The notes beneath the pieces are model-generated. The model ran no database searches. It saw nothing but the letters and a program-made list of their open reading frames with translations, and was not told where the DNA came from. This document shows positions 9,211 to 17,642 of a stretch of DNA of 41,562 nt, piece by piece. Source of the DNA: Frisingicoccus sp009929615 (GTDB lineage: Bacteria > Bacillota > Clostridia > Lachnospirales > Lachnospiraceae); assembly GCA_028692275.1 (NCBI GenBank), contig JAQUXR010000023.1, forward strand, positions 1-41,562, written 5' to 3'. Each line of letters starts with the position of its first letter. Within the stretch, counting starts at the first letter, position 1. The position numbers and the translations under genes were made by a program.

Positions 9211-9347
9211 TTGCTGTTGTCCGAGACAGTAATGGCAGACGGCTTAGTTCCCATCTCGAGAATCGTTGATTCGTAAATACAAATCAACGCCAAAGATGCT
9301 CCCAAGTCTTACGAAAATAAATTTTCGACGACTTGTTCCCATCTTTT
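9211..9347 (+). ncRNA. Structured leader RNA, L10-leader-like, with mutually exclusive hairpins
   Basis: The segment 9221-9260 contains CCGAGACAGTAATGG and, after a short loop, CTTAGTTCCCATCTCGAG. CGAGA pairs with TCTCG and ATGG with CCAT around a CAGTA bulge. This resembles the ribosomal protein L10 leader as I recall it (CCGAAGACAGUAGG...CUUAAU..CCUACCGAGG), but no rplJ follows. A second hairpin is CGTTGATT (9264-9271) with AATCAACG (9282-9289). A third pairs AAGATG, CAAGTC and CGAAAA (9293-9317) with TTTTCG, GACTTG and CATCTT (9322-9345) and ends in TTTT, like a terminator. The 10-mer GTTCCCATCT occurs twice (9247-9256 and 9335-9344), so AGATG can pair with either copy, as in an attenuator. 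Structure is seen; the L10 link is inference. Confidence 0.4.
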
Positions 9348-9376
9348 AACGCTAACCCGTGCTTCCAAGTTTATGC

Positions 9377-9449
<73 letters not shown>

Positions 9450-9460
9450 CTATACCTTAT

Positions 9461-9531
9461 GCGGGTGTAGTTCAATGGTAGAACACTAGCCTTCCAAGCT
9501 AGATACGTGGGTTCGATTCCCATCACCCGCT
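9461..9531 (+). tRNA. tRNA-Gly (TCC)
   Basis: 71 bases. The acceptor stem is GCGGGTG/CACCCGC. The anticodon stem CTAGC/GCTAG holds the loop CTTCCAA, so the anticodon is TCC. No encoded CCA. It lies 11 bases after tRNA-Phe. Confidence 0.96.
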
Positions 9532-9561
9532 TTAAACTGAATAGTTTATTTATTATGATAT

Positions 9562-9634
9562 GCGTGAGTGGCTCAGCTGGTAGAGCACCTCCTTGCCAAG
9601 GAGGAAGTCGCGGGTTCGAGTCCCGTCTCACGCT
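9562..9634 (+). tRNA. tRNA-Gly (GCC)
   Basis: 73 bases. The acceptor stem is GCGTGAG/CTCACGC. The anticodon stem CCTCC/GGAGG encloses TTGCCAA, so the anticodon is GCC. A run of eight T begins at the discriminator base (9634-9641) and may end the tRNA transcript. Confidence 0.96.
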
Positions 9635-9678
9635 TTTTTTTGTGCGTTAAAAGTTATTTAATTAACGAGGAAATAAGG

Positions 9679-9707
9679 TAGACAAGTAAAAAAGTAAGTG
9701 CTATAAT
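9679..9707 (+). promoter_or_regulatory. Promoter of the lactate permease gene
   Basis: TAGACA (9679-9684), 17 bases, then a perfect TATAAT (9702-9707). The expected start near 9714 is just upstream of the operator-like repeats. Confidence 0.7.
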
Positions 9708-9722
9708 AGCATCATAAAGCAA

Positions 9723-9762
9723 CTGGTTCTACCAGTCATACCAGTCAGACCGGCTGAACCAG
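9723..9762 (+). promoter_or_regulatory. Operator-like repeats for a FadR/LldR-type repressor
   Basis: CTGGTTCTACCAG (9723-9735) is a palindrome CTGGT-TCT-ACCAG, of the TGGT-N3-ACCA form used by LldR/PdhR-type GntR regulators. The segment 9750-9762 (CCGGCTGAACCAG) is an imperfect copy in the opposite orientation. The two together also form a longer hairpin-capable repeat. They lie just downstream of the predicted transcription start, so bound repressor would block lctP. The likely protein is the FCD-domain regulator at 11472. Confidence 0.6.
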
Positions 9763-9794
9763 ACGAAACTAAGCAAGAGAAAGGGAGAGGGGTT

Positions 9795-11345
9795 ATGTTA
9801 TTACAAGTTATTTTAGCGGTTATACCTATCGCATGGTTAATCGTATCTATGACAGTCTTCAAGATGTCCGGCTTTAAAGCCTGCGGTATTGGTCTTATTA
9901 TTACGGGGATTGAGTGTCTTGCCGTATACGGAATGAGTGTTGCTGAAGTGGCTACAGGTACACTCGAAGGTGCCTTATCAGCCATATGGCCAATCGGTAT
10001 TATTATGTTCGGAGCAATGTTCCTGTACAACATGAGTTTACATACAGGAGCTATGGAAGTTATTAAGAACATGTTATCATCAGTTTCTAATGATAAACGT
10101 GTTGCAGCATTACTTCTTGGATGGTGTTTCGGAAACTTCATGGAAGGTATCGCTGGTTTTGGTACAGCCGTTGCTATTCCAGCAGCTATGATGGTAGGTA
10201 TGGGATTTGACCCAATCGCTTCTGCTGTTATCTGTCTTATCGGTAACGCAGCATCACCAGCCTTTGGTGCCATTGGTACACCTACATTGAGTGCAGCGAA
10301 TACAGCTGGACTTGATGCAAACCTGTTGTCATCTCCAACAGCATTGCTGTTGAGCGGCCTGTGTATTTTATCTCCATTTATTATCGTATTCTTGGTAGGT
10401 AAATCCGTTAAGGCTTTTAAAGGTGTTATAGGTATTACGATAGCATCAGTTGTTTCTTTCTATGTACCATTTTATGCAGTAGCAGCATTTGTTGGCCCAG
10501 AACTTTCAGTAGTTATTGGTGCTCTTGTATCACTTGTAGTAGTTATTGTTATGGGACGTAGTTCGAAAGCGGAGATTCCTGAGGAATACCGGCTTGAAAA
10601 AGAAGGCGATGCAGCAGCAACAGAAACCGTTGCAGCAACAGGAAAAGCAATGAAACCTATGATCGCATGGGTTCCTTATATCCTGGTTGTTATTTTCCTT
10701 CTTGGAGCATCTAAATTGTGTCCGCCTATCAATCAGGCATTGGGGGCAATTAAATCAACCTTTGTATTTTATGCTGGAGAAGGTGGAGCAAAAGTTTCAT
10801 TCTCCTGGATTAATACACCTGGTGTATTGATTTTCATCGCAGCAATTATCGGCTCGCTGATTCAGGGAGCAAGTATTGGGGATATAGGTAAACAGTTTGC
10901 TGGTACGATTAAGAAGTATTGGAAAGCTGTTGCAACCGTAGTATTTATCGTATCTATTGCTAAACTGATGGGATATGCAGGTATGGTACTTGCATTAGCA
11001 AATGGTTTGGTAGCTTTAACCGGCGGATTCTATCCGATTATTGCACCACTTATCGGTGGTATCGGATGCTTCGTTACAGGTAGTGCAACATCAGCCTGTG
11101 TTATGTTTGCAAAACTGCAGACAGAAATTGCTTCTCAGTTAAACATTGATCCATACTGGCTGGTAGCAGCGAATTCCGCAGGTGCAACTGCAGGAAAGAT
11201 GATTTCACCGCAGAGTATCGCTATGGCGGCAGCGGCAATCAGTGTAGCTGGATCTGATGGTAAGATTATGAGTGCCACGATTAAGTGGTGTGGACTTTAC
11301 ATAGTCATCGTTTGTGTTATGTGCTACGTAGGTGCCCTTCTTTAG
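9795..11345 (+). CDS. lctP: L-lactate permease (LctP/LldP family)
   Basis: 516 residues, mostly hydrophobic, with some 12-14 membrane segments. Family signatures include FGNFMEGIAGFGTAVAIPAAMMVGMG-like sequence at about 112-137 and the Gly/Ala-rich NAASPAFGAIGTP. LctP proteins move lactate (and glycolate) with protons across the cytoplasmic membrane. The start follows GGGAGAGGGG. A FadR-family regulator gene follows and operator-like repeats precede, as in many lactate-use loci, though no lactate dehydrogenase or racemase gene is in the window. Import for use as carbon source is likely; export in a fermenter cannot be excluded. Confidence 0.9.
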   Translation: MLLQVILAVIPIAWLIVSMTVFKMSGFKACGIGLIITGIECLAVYGMSVAEVATGTLEGALSAIWPIGIIMFGAMFLYNMSLHTGAMEVIKNMLSSVSNDKRVAALLLGWCFGNFMEGIAGFGTAVAIPAAMMVGMGFDPIASAVICLIGNAASPAFGAIGTPTLSAANTAGLDANLLSSPTALLLSGLCILSPFIIVFLVGKSVKAFKGVIGITIASVVSFYVPFYAVAAFVGPELSVVIGALVSLVVVIVMGRSSKAEIPEEYRLEKEGDAAATETVAATGKAMKPMIAWVPYILVVIFLLGASKLCPPINQALGAIKSTFVFYAGEGGAKVSFSWINTPGVLIFIAAIIGSLIQGASIGDIGKQFAGTIKKYWKAVATVVFIVSIAKLMGYAGMVLALANGLVALTGGFYPIIAPLIGGIGCFVTGSATSACVMFAKLQTEIASQLNIDPYWLVAANSAGATAGKMISPQSIAMAAAAISVAGSDGKIMSATIKWCGLYIVIVCVMCYVGALL

Positions 11346-11379
11346 ATAAATAATAAGGGCATTTAAAGCATACATGTTA

Positions 11380-11418
11380 GAAATGGCATCAGTGTGTGAA
11401 ACATACTGATGCCATTTC
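11380..11418. terminator. Long inverted repeat after lctP
   Basis: GAAATGGCATCAGT (11380-11393) pairs perfectly with ACTGATGCCATTTC (11405-11418), and pairing continues into the loop. No T-run follows on the plus strand, so termination strength is uncertain. It ends right at the -35 of the next gene. Confidence 0.5.
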
Positions 11419-11419
11419 A

Positions 11420-11448
11420 TTGAAAAAAACTTTTAAATAGGGTACAAT
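11420..11448 (+). promoter_or_regulatory. Promoter of the FadR-family regulator
   Basis: TTGAAA (11420-11425), 17 bases, TACAAT (11443-11448). This gives the regulator its own transcription, separate from lctP. Confidence 0.65.
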
Positions 11449-11471
11449 AGATATGAACAGGAGGTGTCCGG

Positions 11472-12176
11472 GTGGATTATTTGTATGCAGATATATATAA
11501 GAAGTTAGAAGAGAAGATTAAAAATATGTCCGTTGGCGAGAAACTCCCCTCGGAGCGCACCATGGTACAGGAATATGGTGTGAGCCGCAATGTTCTCAGA
11601 GAGGCACTGGTTCTTCTTAGTGAGCGGGGGCTGATTGAAATTCGTCCGGGGAAAGGTTCTTATGTGACGAATAAGCAGAAGGCTAGTTTTGCAAAGCATT
11701 TCGGAAGCTTTCTGGAAGAGGACAGAGAGAGTCAGATGCAGGTTTTAGAGGTCCGTGAGGTTCTGGAACTTGCCATGTTTGAAAAAGCAGCATTGAATGC
11801 GACAGATGAAGATATACGAATTTTGGAAGATATTTATCGTCAGATGGAAAGAAATCAAAGTGTAGGGGCGGGCTATGGCGAATTGGATTTGAAGCTTCAT
11901 ATGCAGATTGCCAGAGCAACACATAATGAGATTTTTCCGATTCTGGTGCGTACGCTTTATGAATCCAGTGGTCAGCAGATTATATTAATAGAAGATATGT
12001 TTCCTGAAGCGATGAAATCCATTCATCGGGACCATCTGGGAATTATAGAAGCGATAAAACGCAGAGATGTGAAGGCTGTTAGAAAAGTCGGGAAACGTCA
12101 TTTTGATGTGGACCGCTATGTATTGCTTTCAATGGACGATATTGGGGAATACAAAGACAACGATAATAATGAATGA
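11472..12176 (+). CDS. FadR-subfamily GntR transcriptional regulator (FCD domain)
   Basis: 234 residues. The winged helix-turn-helix (about 5-70) has the GntR pattern GEKLPSERTMVQEYGVSR and NVLREAL. The FCD ligand domain (about 85-215) shows the usual acidic and His positions (ELDLKLHMQIARATHN, HRDHLGIIEAI). The gene starts with GTG, placed by AGGAGG seven bases upstream. Its position just after lctP and the TGGT-N3-ACCA-type repeats before lctP suggest a lactate-responsive repressor of LldR type. Ligand is inferred, not shown. Confidence 0.85.
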   Translation: MDYLYADIYKKLEEKIKNMSVGEKLPSERTMVQEYGVSRNVLREALVLLSERGLIEIRPGKGSYVTNKQKASFAKHFGSFLEEDRESQMQVLEVREVLELAMFEKAALNATDEDIRILEDIYRQMERNQSVGAGYGELDLKLHMQIARATHNEIFPILVRTLYESSGQQIILIEDMFPEAMKSIHRDHLGIIEAIKRRDVKAVRKVGKRHFDVDRYVLLSMDDIGEYKDNDNNE

Positions 12177-12272
12177 GAGTGTTAGGCGTTTTCAAGGGAG
12201 AATCGTAGGCTGTTAAAAAGCGGATTTTCTTTTGGAAACGTTTTTGTTTAACTAGGAAAGGATTGAGAAGCG

Positions 12273-13487
12273 ATGGGAATGAATGGAACTCCGGCATCAG
12301 ACCGGGTGCACATTGGTTTTTTCGGCAGAAGAAATGCAGGAAAGTCCAGCATTGTTAATGCAGTAACAGGTCAGGAGCTTGCGATTGTATCACCTGTAAA
12401 GGGAACGACAACCGATCCGGTCTATAAAACAATGGAATTACTGCCTATGGGGCCGGTTATGATTATTGATACGCCGGGGATTGATGATGAAGGAACTCTT
12501 GGGAGGCAAAGAGTAAAAAAAACACGGCAGGTGCTGAATAAAACCGATGTGGCAGTGCTTGTTGTTGATGGAACAGCAGGAATGACCGATGTGGATAGAG
12601 AACTGGTTGAACTTTTTAAAGAAAAGAAGTTATCCTATAAAGTAGTATTTAATAAAGCGGATTTATGTGATATTAAATCTTTAGAAAAGGATGAACATCA
12701 TATCTGGGTCAGTGCTGAAACCGGAGAAGGCATTCATGAATTAAAAGAAGAAATCGCACGATTATCTGTTCAGGATGAACCGGAACGACGAATCATATCA
12801 GACATGATCACAGGGGGCGATTTTCTTGTGCTGGTTGTCCCGGTTGATAAAGCAGCCCCAAAGGGGCGGCTTATTCTGCCCCAGCAGCAGACAATCAGAG
12901 ACATTCTTGATGGAGACGGCACAGCCATTGTGGTGAAAGAATATGAATTGAAAAATACTTTAAATAAGCTTGGATGCAAACCAAGAATGGTCATTACAGA
13001 CAGCCAGGCCTTTGCAGAGGTATCCAGAGATACGCCAACGGATATTCCTTTAACCTCATTTTCAATTTTATTTGCCAGATATAAGGGGAACCTGGAACCG
13101 GCGGTACGAGGCGTAAGGGCGTTGGAACACCTAAAAGAAGGCGATTCCATTCTGATTGCAGAGGGCTGTACCCATCATCGTCAATGTGATGATATTGGAA
13201 CTGTAAAATTGCCACGCTGGATAGAACAGTATACGGGAAAACATTTTAACTATCAATGGACTTCAGGGACGGAGTTCCCCGAAGATTTAACAGGTTATCA
13301 GCTGGTTGTACATTGCGGAGGATGTATGCTGAATGAGCGGGAAATGCAGTACCGCCAACGTCATGCGGGAGACCAGAAGGTACCGATGACAAATTATGGA
13401 ATTCTCATAGCATATACGCAGGGAATATTGAAAAGAAGTTTAGAACCCTTTCCAGAGATTTCACAGCTTTTGACAGGGGAAGTATAG
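12273..13487 (+). CDS. hydF: [FeFe]-hydrogenase maturation GTPase HydF
   Basis: 404 residues. The N-terminal GTPase has G1 GRRNAGKSS, G3 DTPGIDD and G4 NKAD. A dimerisation region follows, then a C-terminal iron-sulfur domain with Cys299-x-His301 and, about 45 residues on, HCGGC at 347-351, the HydF cluster ligand pattern. HydF is the scaffold on which HydE and HydG build the diiron subcluster before it goes to the hydrogenase. No hydE, hydG or hydrogenase gene is in the window, so this maturase stands alone here. AGGAAAGGA precedes the ATG. It implies that the organism makes or uses hydrogen. Confidence 0.93.
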   Translation: MGMNGTPASDRVHIGFFGRRNAGKSSIVNAVTGQELAIVSPVKGTTTDPVYKTMELLPMGPVMIIDTPGIDDEGTLGRQRVKKTRQVLNKTDVAVLVVDGTAGMTDVDRELVELFKEKKLSYKVVFNKADLCDIKSLEKDEHHIWVSAETGEGIHELKEEIARLSVQDEPERRIISDMITGGDFLVLVVPVDKAAPKGRLILPQQQTIRDILDGDGTAIVVKEYELKNTLNKLGCKPRMVITDSQAFAEVSRDTPTDIPLTSFSILFARYKGNLEPAVRGVRALEHLKEGDSILIAEGCTHHRQCDDIGTVKLPRWIEQYTGKHFNYQWTSGTEFPEDLTGYQLVVHCGGCMLNEREMQYRQRHAGDQKVPMTNYGILIAYTQGILKRSLEPFPEISQLLTGEV

Positions 13488-13498
13488 AATCGTATAGA
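13470..13498 (+). promoter_or_regulatory. Possible promoter of the DegV gene
   Basis: TTGACA (13470-13475), 17 bases, TATAGA (13493-13498), overlapping the end of hydF. Confidence 0.45.
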
Positions 13499-13553
13499 GT
13501 TTTATGCTATACTTATGGGGTATGAAAAAGATAAGATTGAAAAGGGGACAAGA

Positions 13554-14420
13554 ATGGAGAAAATAAAGATATTTACGGATTCAGCCAGTGATATTACTGT
13601 TGATAATGAAAAGAATCTGGATATTGCGATGATAAACTTCAGTGTTGCGATGGGAGACAAGTCCTATCTGAGCCGTGAGGATTTTGATAATGAAGGATTT
13701 TATAAATTGATGGCTGAATATGGTGGCATTCCACTGACATCCCAGGTGACTGCCTTTGAATTTCAGGAATTATATGAAAAATATTATAAAGAAGGATATA
13801 CGGATTTAATAGGTGTGCTGATTAACAGCGAAGGTTCAGCAACCTATAATAATTCGATTATGGCATATAAACTCTTTTTGGAAGAATTTCCGGAAGCGGA
13901 AGGCAAGTTCCGCGTGCACAGTATAGATTCCCGAAGCTATACGGGGGCTTATGGCTATGCTGTCGTTGAAGGTGGTAAGATGGTGCAGGCTGGAAAAAGT
14001 GTCAGCGAGGTTATTGATTTTATTCAGGACTGGGTAAATCGTTGTGTGGTTTATTTTGTGCCATATACACTGACATATGCAGCTAAGAGCGGAAGAATTC
14101 CGAGTGCAGCCGCTTTGGTTGGTGATAAGCTCGGAATTAAACCGATTATGAGAATTTATGACCATGTGATTTCCACGGCTTTGACCGTGCGTGGTGAAAA
14201 AAGGGTTGTGAAAAAAATCGCAGAAAAAGCCCTTTCTGACATGGAAAAAGGAACACCATACATGATTGTTTATGGAGATGACACAGTGATTAGAGACCAG
14301 ATGGCAGCGGCGATGACAGAGCTTCTGGGTTATCCGCCTGTGGACTTTTATCAGATTGGTGCAGCGATAGCTACAAACGCTGGGCCGCGGGTTGTCGGCG
14401 TTATTCTAAGAGAGAAGTAA
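13554..14420 (+). CDS. DegV family fatty-acid-binding protein
   Basis: 288 residues from MEKIKIFTDSASDI, the usual DegV beginning. The upstream in-frame ATG at 13515 was not chosen because AAGGGG lies six bases before 13554. Typical features are the N-terminal FTDSASD, the ligand-site region PLTSQ, and the C-terminal GYPPVDFYQIGAAIATNAGP. DegV (FakB-like) proteins bind a fatty acid; in other Firmicutes they present it to the kinase FakA. No fakA gene is seen here, so the exact role is open. Confidence 0.85.
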   Translation: MEKIKIFTDSASDITVDNEKNLDIAMINFSVAMGDKSYLSREDFDNEGFYKLMAEYGGIPLTSQVTAFEFQELYEKYYKEGYTDLIGVLINSEGSATYNNSIMAYKLFLEEFPEAEGKFRVHSIDSRSYTGAYGYAVVEGGKMVQAGKSVSEVIDFIQDWVNRCVVYFVPYTLTYAAKSGRIPSAAALVGDKLGIKPIMRIYDHVISTALTVRGEKRVVKKIAEKALSDMEKGTPYMIVYGDDTVIRDQMAAAMTELLGYPPVDFYQIGAAIATNAGPRVVGVILREK

Positions 14421-14452
14421 AATAGGACAGTCATTCTTGTACTTTATGTATT

Positions 14453-14509
14453 AAAAAGGTCTTTTGTCGATTTTGGATAAGTTTTTTTCGGCAAAAGGCT
14501 TTTTTTGTT
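14453..14509 (+). terminator. Terminator after the DegV gene
   Basis: AAAGGTCTTTTGTCG (near 14455-14469) pairs, with G-T pairs, with CGGCAAAAGGCTTT (near 14489-14502), followed by a T-run. Confidence 0.65.
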
Positions 14510-14549
14510 AAAAAAAGTGAAATAAATGAAAAATATGATTGATAAATGC

Positions 14550-14578
14550 TTGACGAACCTAAACATCTGCTATATAAT
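14550..14578 (+). promoter_or_regulatory. Strong promoter of the acyl-CoA dehydrogenase-etfBA operon
   Basis: TTGACG (14550-14555), 17 bases, TATAAT (14573-14578). The leader of about 70 bases contains a small CGGGA/TCCCG hairpin. Near-consensus elements fit the strongly biased codon use of the operon. Confidence 0.8.
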
Positions 14579-14657
14579 TAGTGTACAAAGTATTAGTGCG
14601 GGAAAAAGCTCCCGGACAAACTATTAAATATTGAGTGCTTAAACAGGAGGTATAATT

Positions 14658-15815
14658 ATGGTGGATTTTAAGCTTACCGACAAACAGAAACTGGCAAAAC
14701 AGTTGTTTGCAGATTTTGCTGAAAAAGAGATTAAACCTATCGCAACTGAGATGGACGAAACAGAAGTGTATAGTCTCGAATTATTGGAGAAATTGAAAAA
14801 AGTTGGAATGTTAGGTATTCCATATGACAAAAAGTATGGTGGAGCTGGTGCAGATGTTATGACATATGCAATCGCTATGGAAGAAGTTTCTAAAGTAGAT
14901 GCCAGCACAGGTATCACAATGTCCGTACATACTTCTCTTTGCTGCCCATGTATCAATGATTTCGGTACAGAAGAGCAGAAAGAAAAATATTTAAGACCAT
15001 TGGTAAATGGAACATGGTCTGGTTGCTTCAGTTTAACAGAGCCAGGAGCTGGTACAGATGCTTCCGGTACTAAAACAATTGCTGAACTTACAGAAGATGG
15101 AAAATACTATGTATTAAACGGCCAGAAGGTATTCACAACAAACGGTGGATTCGCTGATGTATTCGTTGTTTTTGCATTAACAGATAAAACTAAAGGTCCT
15201 AAGGGAATGTCCGCTTTCATCGTTGAAAAAGGAACTCCTGGAATGATCATTGGAGAAAATATCAAACGTATGGGTATCCGTGCTGCTTCTAACGTTGAAG
15301 TTGCATTTGTTGATTGTAAAATCCCAGCTGAAAACCTTTTAGGTAAAGAAGGCAAAGGATACGGAATCGCTATGGGCGCTCTTGCAGGCGGACGTATCGG
15401 TATCGCAGCTCAGTCTGTTGGTATTGCTCAGGGAGCTTTAAATGAAGCGATTAAATATTCTAAAGAAAGAAAACAGTTTGGAAAACCACTTTCTACTTTC
15501 CAGAATACACAGTTCAGATGCGTTGATATGCAGACAAAAATCGATGCAGCTCGTCTTTTAACATGGCGTGCAGCTAAAGCTAAAGACGATCATGAAAACT
15601 ACACACCATTATCAGCTATGGCTAAATTGTTCGCATCCGATGTTGCTGTTGAAGTAACTCGTTTTGCAGTTCAGTTAATGGGTGGATACGGATACTCCAG
15701 AGAATATCCAGTTGAACGTATGTATAGAGATGCTAAGATTACTGAAATCTACGAAGGTACATCCGAAGCTATGAAGATGGTTGCCGGCGGCGCAGTAATG
15801 AACGCAGTGAAATAA
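14658..15815 (+). CDS. Short-chain acyl-CoA dehydrogenase (butyryl-CoA dehydrogenase or acryloyl-CoA reductase type)
   Basis: 385 residues, full length for the family. Signatures are CFSLTEPGAGTDASG (flavin/CoA binding), the arginine region ERKQFGKPLSTFQ, QLMGGYGYSREYPVER, and the catalytic base Glu366 in ITEIYEGTSE. It directly precedes etfB and etfA, which feed it electrons or take them away. In butyrate-forming clostridia such a complex reduces crotonyl-CoA with electron bifurcation; in lactate-to-propionate fermenters a close relative reduces acryloyl-CoA. No thl or hbd is next to it, so the choice is open. AGGAGG lies eight bases before the ATG. The codons are strongly biased (GCT, GAA, AAA), a mark of high expression. 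Confidence 0.88.
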   Translation: MVDFKLTDKQKLAKQLFADFAEKEIKPIATEMDETEVYSLELLEKLKKVGMLGIPYDKKYGGAGADVMTYAIAMEEVSKVDASTGITMSVHTSLCCPCINDFGTEEQKEKYLRPLVNGTWSGCFSLTEPGAGTDASGTKTIAELTEDGKYYVLNGQKVFTTNGGFADVFVVFALTDKTKGPKGMSAFIVEKGTPGMIIGENIKRMGIRAASNVEVAFVDCKIPAENLLGKEGKGYGIAMGALAGGRIGIAAQSVGIAQGALNEAIKYSKERKQFGKPLSTFQNTQFRCVDMQTKIDAARLLTWRAAKAKDDHENYTPLSAMAKLFASDVAVEVTRFAVQLMGGYGYSREYPVERMYRDAKITEIYEGTSEAMKMVAGGAVMNAVK

Positions 15816-15834
15816 GAAATAGGAGGAAGAAATC

Positions 15835-16629
15835 ATGAAGATTGTTGTATGTGCAAAACAGGTACCGGATACAACCGAAGTTAAATTAGACCCAAAAACT
15901 GGTACATTAATCCGTGATGGTGTACCAAGTATTATTAATCCAGATGATAAAGCAGGTATTGAAGCTGCTTTACAGTTAAAAGAAAAATGCCCAGGAAGTA
16001 CAGTTACTGTAGTTTCCATGGGACCTGCTCAGGCAGATGTTGCTTTAAGAGAAGCACTTGCTATGGGATGTGATGAAGCTGTTCTTATTTCTGACAGAGC
16101 ATTCGGTGGAGCTGATACTTGGGCTACATCCTCTACAATTGCAGCAGCTCTTAAAAAACTTGACTATGATGTAATCATCACAGGCCGTCAGGCTATCGAT
16201 GGTGATACAGCTCAGGTTGGACCTCAGATTGCTGAGCACTTAGGACTGCCTCAGGTAAGTTATGCTGAAAATATCGAAGTTGACGGTGACAGCCTTAAAG
16301 TTCAGCGTCAGTTTGAAGATCGTTATCATGTAATCAAAGTTAAAATGCCATGTGTTATCACAGCTTTAGCTGAATTAGCTGAGCCTAGATTTATGACAGT
16401 TGGCGGTATCGTAGATGCTTACGATTCTAAAGAAGTTAAAGTATGGGGTCTTGCAGATCTCGAAGATACTATTGATAAAGCTAATATTGGTCTTCAGGGT
16501 TCTCCTACAAGAGTTAAACAGTCCTTTACAAAACAGCCTAAGGCTGCTGGTACTGTATTAAAAGACCTTACAGATGATGAGGCTGTTGCAGCAATCGTTG
16601 CTAAACTGAAAGAGAAATATATTATCTAA
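15835..16629 (+). CDS. etfB: Electron transfer flavoprotein, beta subunit
   Basis: 264 residues, starting MKIVVCAKQVPDTTEV. The nucleotide-binding stretch GRQAIDGDTAQVGPQIAEHL is typical of EtfB in anaerobes, where it holds AMP or, in bifurcating Etfs, a second FAD. The gene begins 19 bases after the dehydrogenase gene, with AGGAGGAAG before the ATG, and etfA follows. It passes electrons between NADH, ferredoxin or flavodoxin and the acyl-CoA dehydrogenase. Bifurcation is likely for such a gene order but cannot be proved from sequence alone. Confidence 0.92.
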   Translation: MKIVVCAKQVPDTTEVKLDPKTGTLIRDGVPSIINPDDKAGIEAALQLKEKCPGSTVTVVSMGPAQADVALREALAMGCDEAVLISDRAFGGADTWATSSTIAAALKKLDYDVIITGRQAIDGDTAQVGPQIAEHLGLPQVSYAENIEVDGDSLKVQRQFEDRYHVIKVKMPCVITALAELAEPRFMTVGGIVDAYDSKEVKVWGLADLEDTIDKANIGLQGSPTRVKQSFTKQPKAAGTVLKDLTDDEAVAAIVAKLKEKYII

Positions 16630-16652
16630 TTCTAGTCGGGAGGTTCAATGAA

Positions 16653-17636
16653 ATGAGTAAAAACGTATATGTTGTTGCCGAACAGAGAGACGGCAAAATT
16701 ATGAAAGTAAGCTATGAATTGGTTGGAAAAGCCAGAGAACTCGCCGACGCTTTAGGACAGGACGTTGTTGCAGTTCTGCTTGGTTCCGGTGTTGAAGCCG
16801 TAGCTGGCGATTTGGCTAAATCTGGCGCAGATAAAGTTATCGTTGTTGATAACCCTATGCTTGCAGAATATGTAACAGAGCCATATGCTAAAGCTGTTAC
16901 TGCAGTTATTAAAGCAAATGATCCAGAAATCGTATTATTTGGTGCTTCCTCTATTGGTAGAGATTTAGCTCCTCGTGTTTCTGCAAGAATTCATACAGGT
17001 TTAACAGCTGACTGTACAAAACTTGAAATTGATGAAGAAACAAAATTATTAAACATGACTCGTCCGGCATTTGGTGGTAACATTATGGCTACTATCATCT
17101 GTGCAGACTTCAGACCACAGATGGCTACTGTTCGTCCAGGCGTTATGCAGGCATTAGAAGCTTGTGATAAAGTTGGAACAGTTGAAAAATTTGACGTAGC
17201 ATTTGATGCTGCTGATATGAATGTTGAAATCTGTGAAGTTGTTAAAACAGATAAAAAATCCGTTGATATCACAGAAGCTAAGATCCTTGTATCCGGTGGA
17301 CGTGGTGTTGGAAGTGCAGAAGGATTTGATAAAATCAAAGCACTTGCAGAAGTTCTTGGTGGAGAAGTTGCTTCTTCCAGAGCTTGTGTTGATAATGGCT
17401 GGATTGACAAAGACCGTCAGGTTGGTCAGACAGGAAAAACTGTACGTCCTGACCTTTATGTTGCTTGTGGTATTTCCGGAGCTATTCAGCATGCAGCTGG
17501 TATGGAAGAATCCGAATTTATCGTTGCAATCAACAAAGAAGAATCCGCACCTATCTTTGGTCTCTGTGATTTAGGTATTGTTGGCGATTTGAACAAAATC
17601 GTTCCAAAGTTAACAGAAGCATTAAAGAAAAACTAA
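16653..17636 (+). CDS. etfA: Electron transfer flavoprotein, alpha subunit
   Basis: 327 residues. The C-terminal FAD domain has GGRGVGSAEGF, SSRACVDNGWI, QVGQTGKTVRPDLYVACG and ISGAIQHAAGM, the standard alpha-FAD contacts. There is no N-terminal ferredoxin domain. It is the third gene of the operon, 23 bases after etfB, with GGGAGG upstream. Partner of EtfB and the acyl-CoA dehydrogenase in the cytoplasm. Confidence 0.92.
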   Translation: MSKNVYVVAEQRDGKIMKVSYELVGKARELADALGQDVVAVLLGSGVEAVAGDLAKSGADKVIVVDNPMLAEYVTEPYAKAVTAVIKANDPEIVLFGASSIGRDLAPRVSARIHTGLTADCTKLEIDEETKLLNMTRPAFGGNIMATIICADFRPQMATVRPGVMQALEACDKVGTVEKFDVAFDAADMNVEICEVVKTDKKSVDITEAKILVSGGRGVGSAEGFDKIKALAEVLGGEVASSRACVDNGWIDKDRQVGQTGKTVRPDLYVACGISGAIQHAAGMEESEFIVAINKEESAPIFGLCDLGIVGDLNKIVPKLTEALKKN

Positions 17637-17642
17637 TTGAAT

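Noticed and set aside
9211..9347. T-box leader upstream of the tRNAs
   Set aside because: The T-box consensus (AGGGTGG-type) and a specifier loop are absent, and T-boxes control synthetase or amino-acid genes rather than tRNA genes.
9701..10273. Minus-strand open frame of 190 codons
   Set aside because: Antisense to the lactate permease gene and its promoter.
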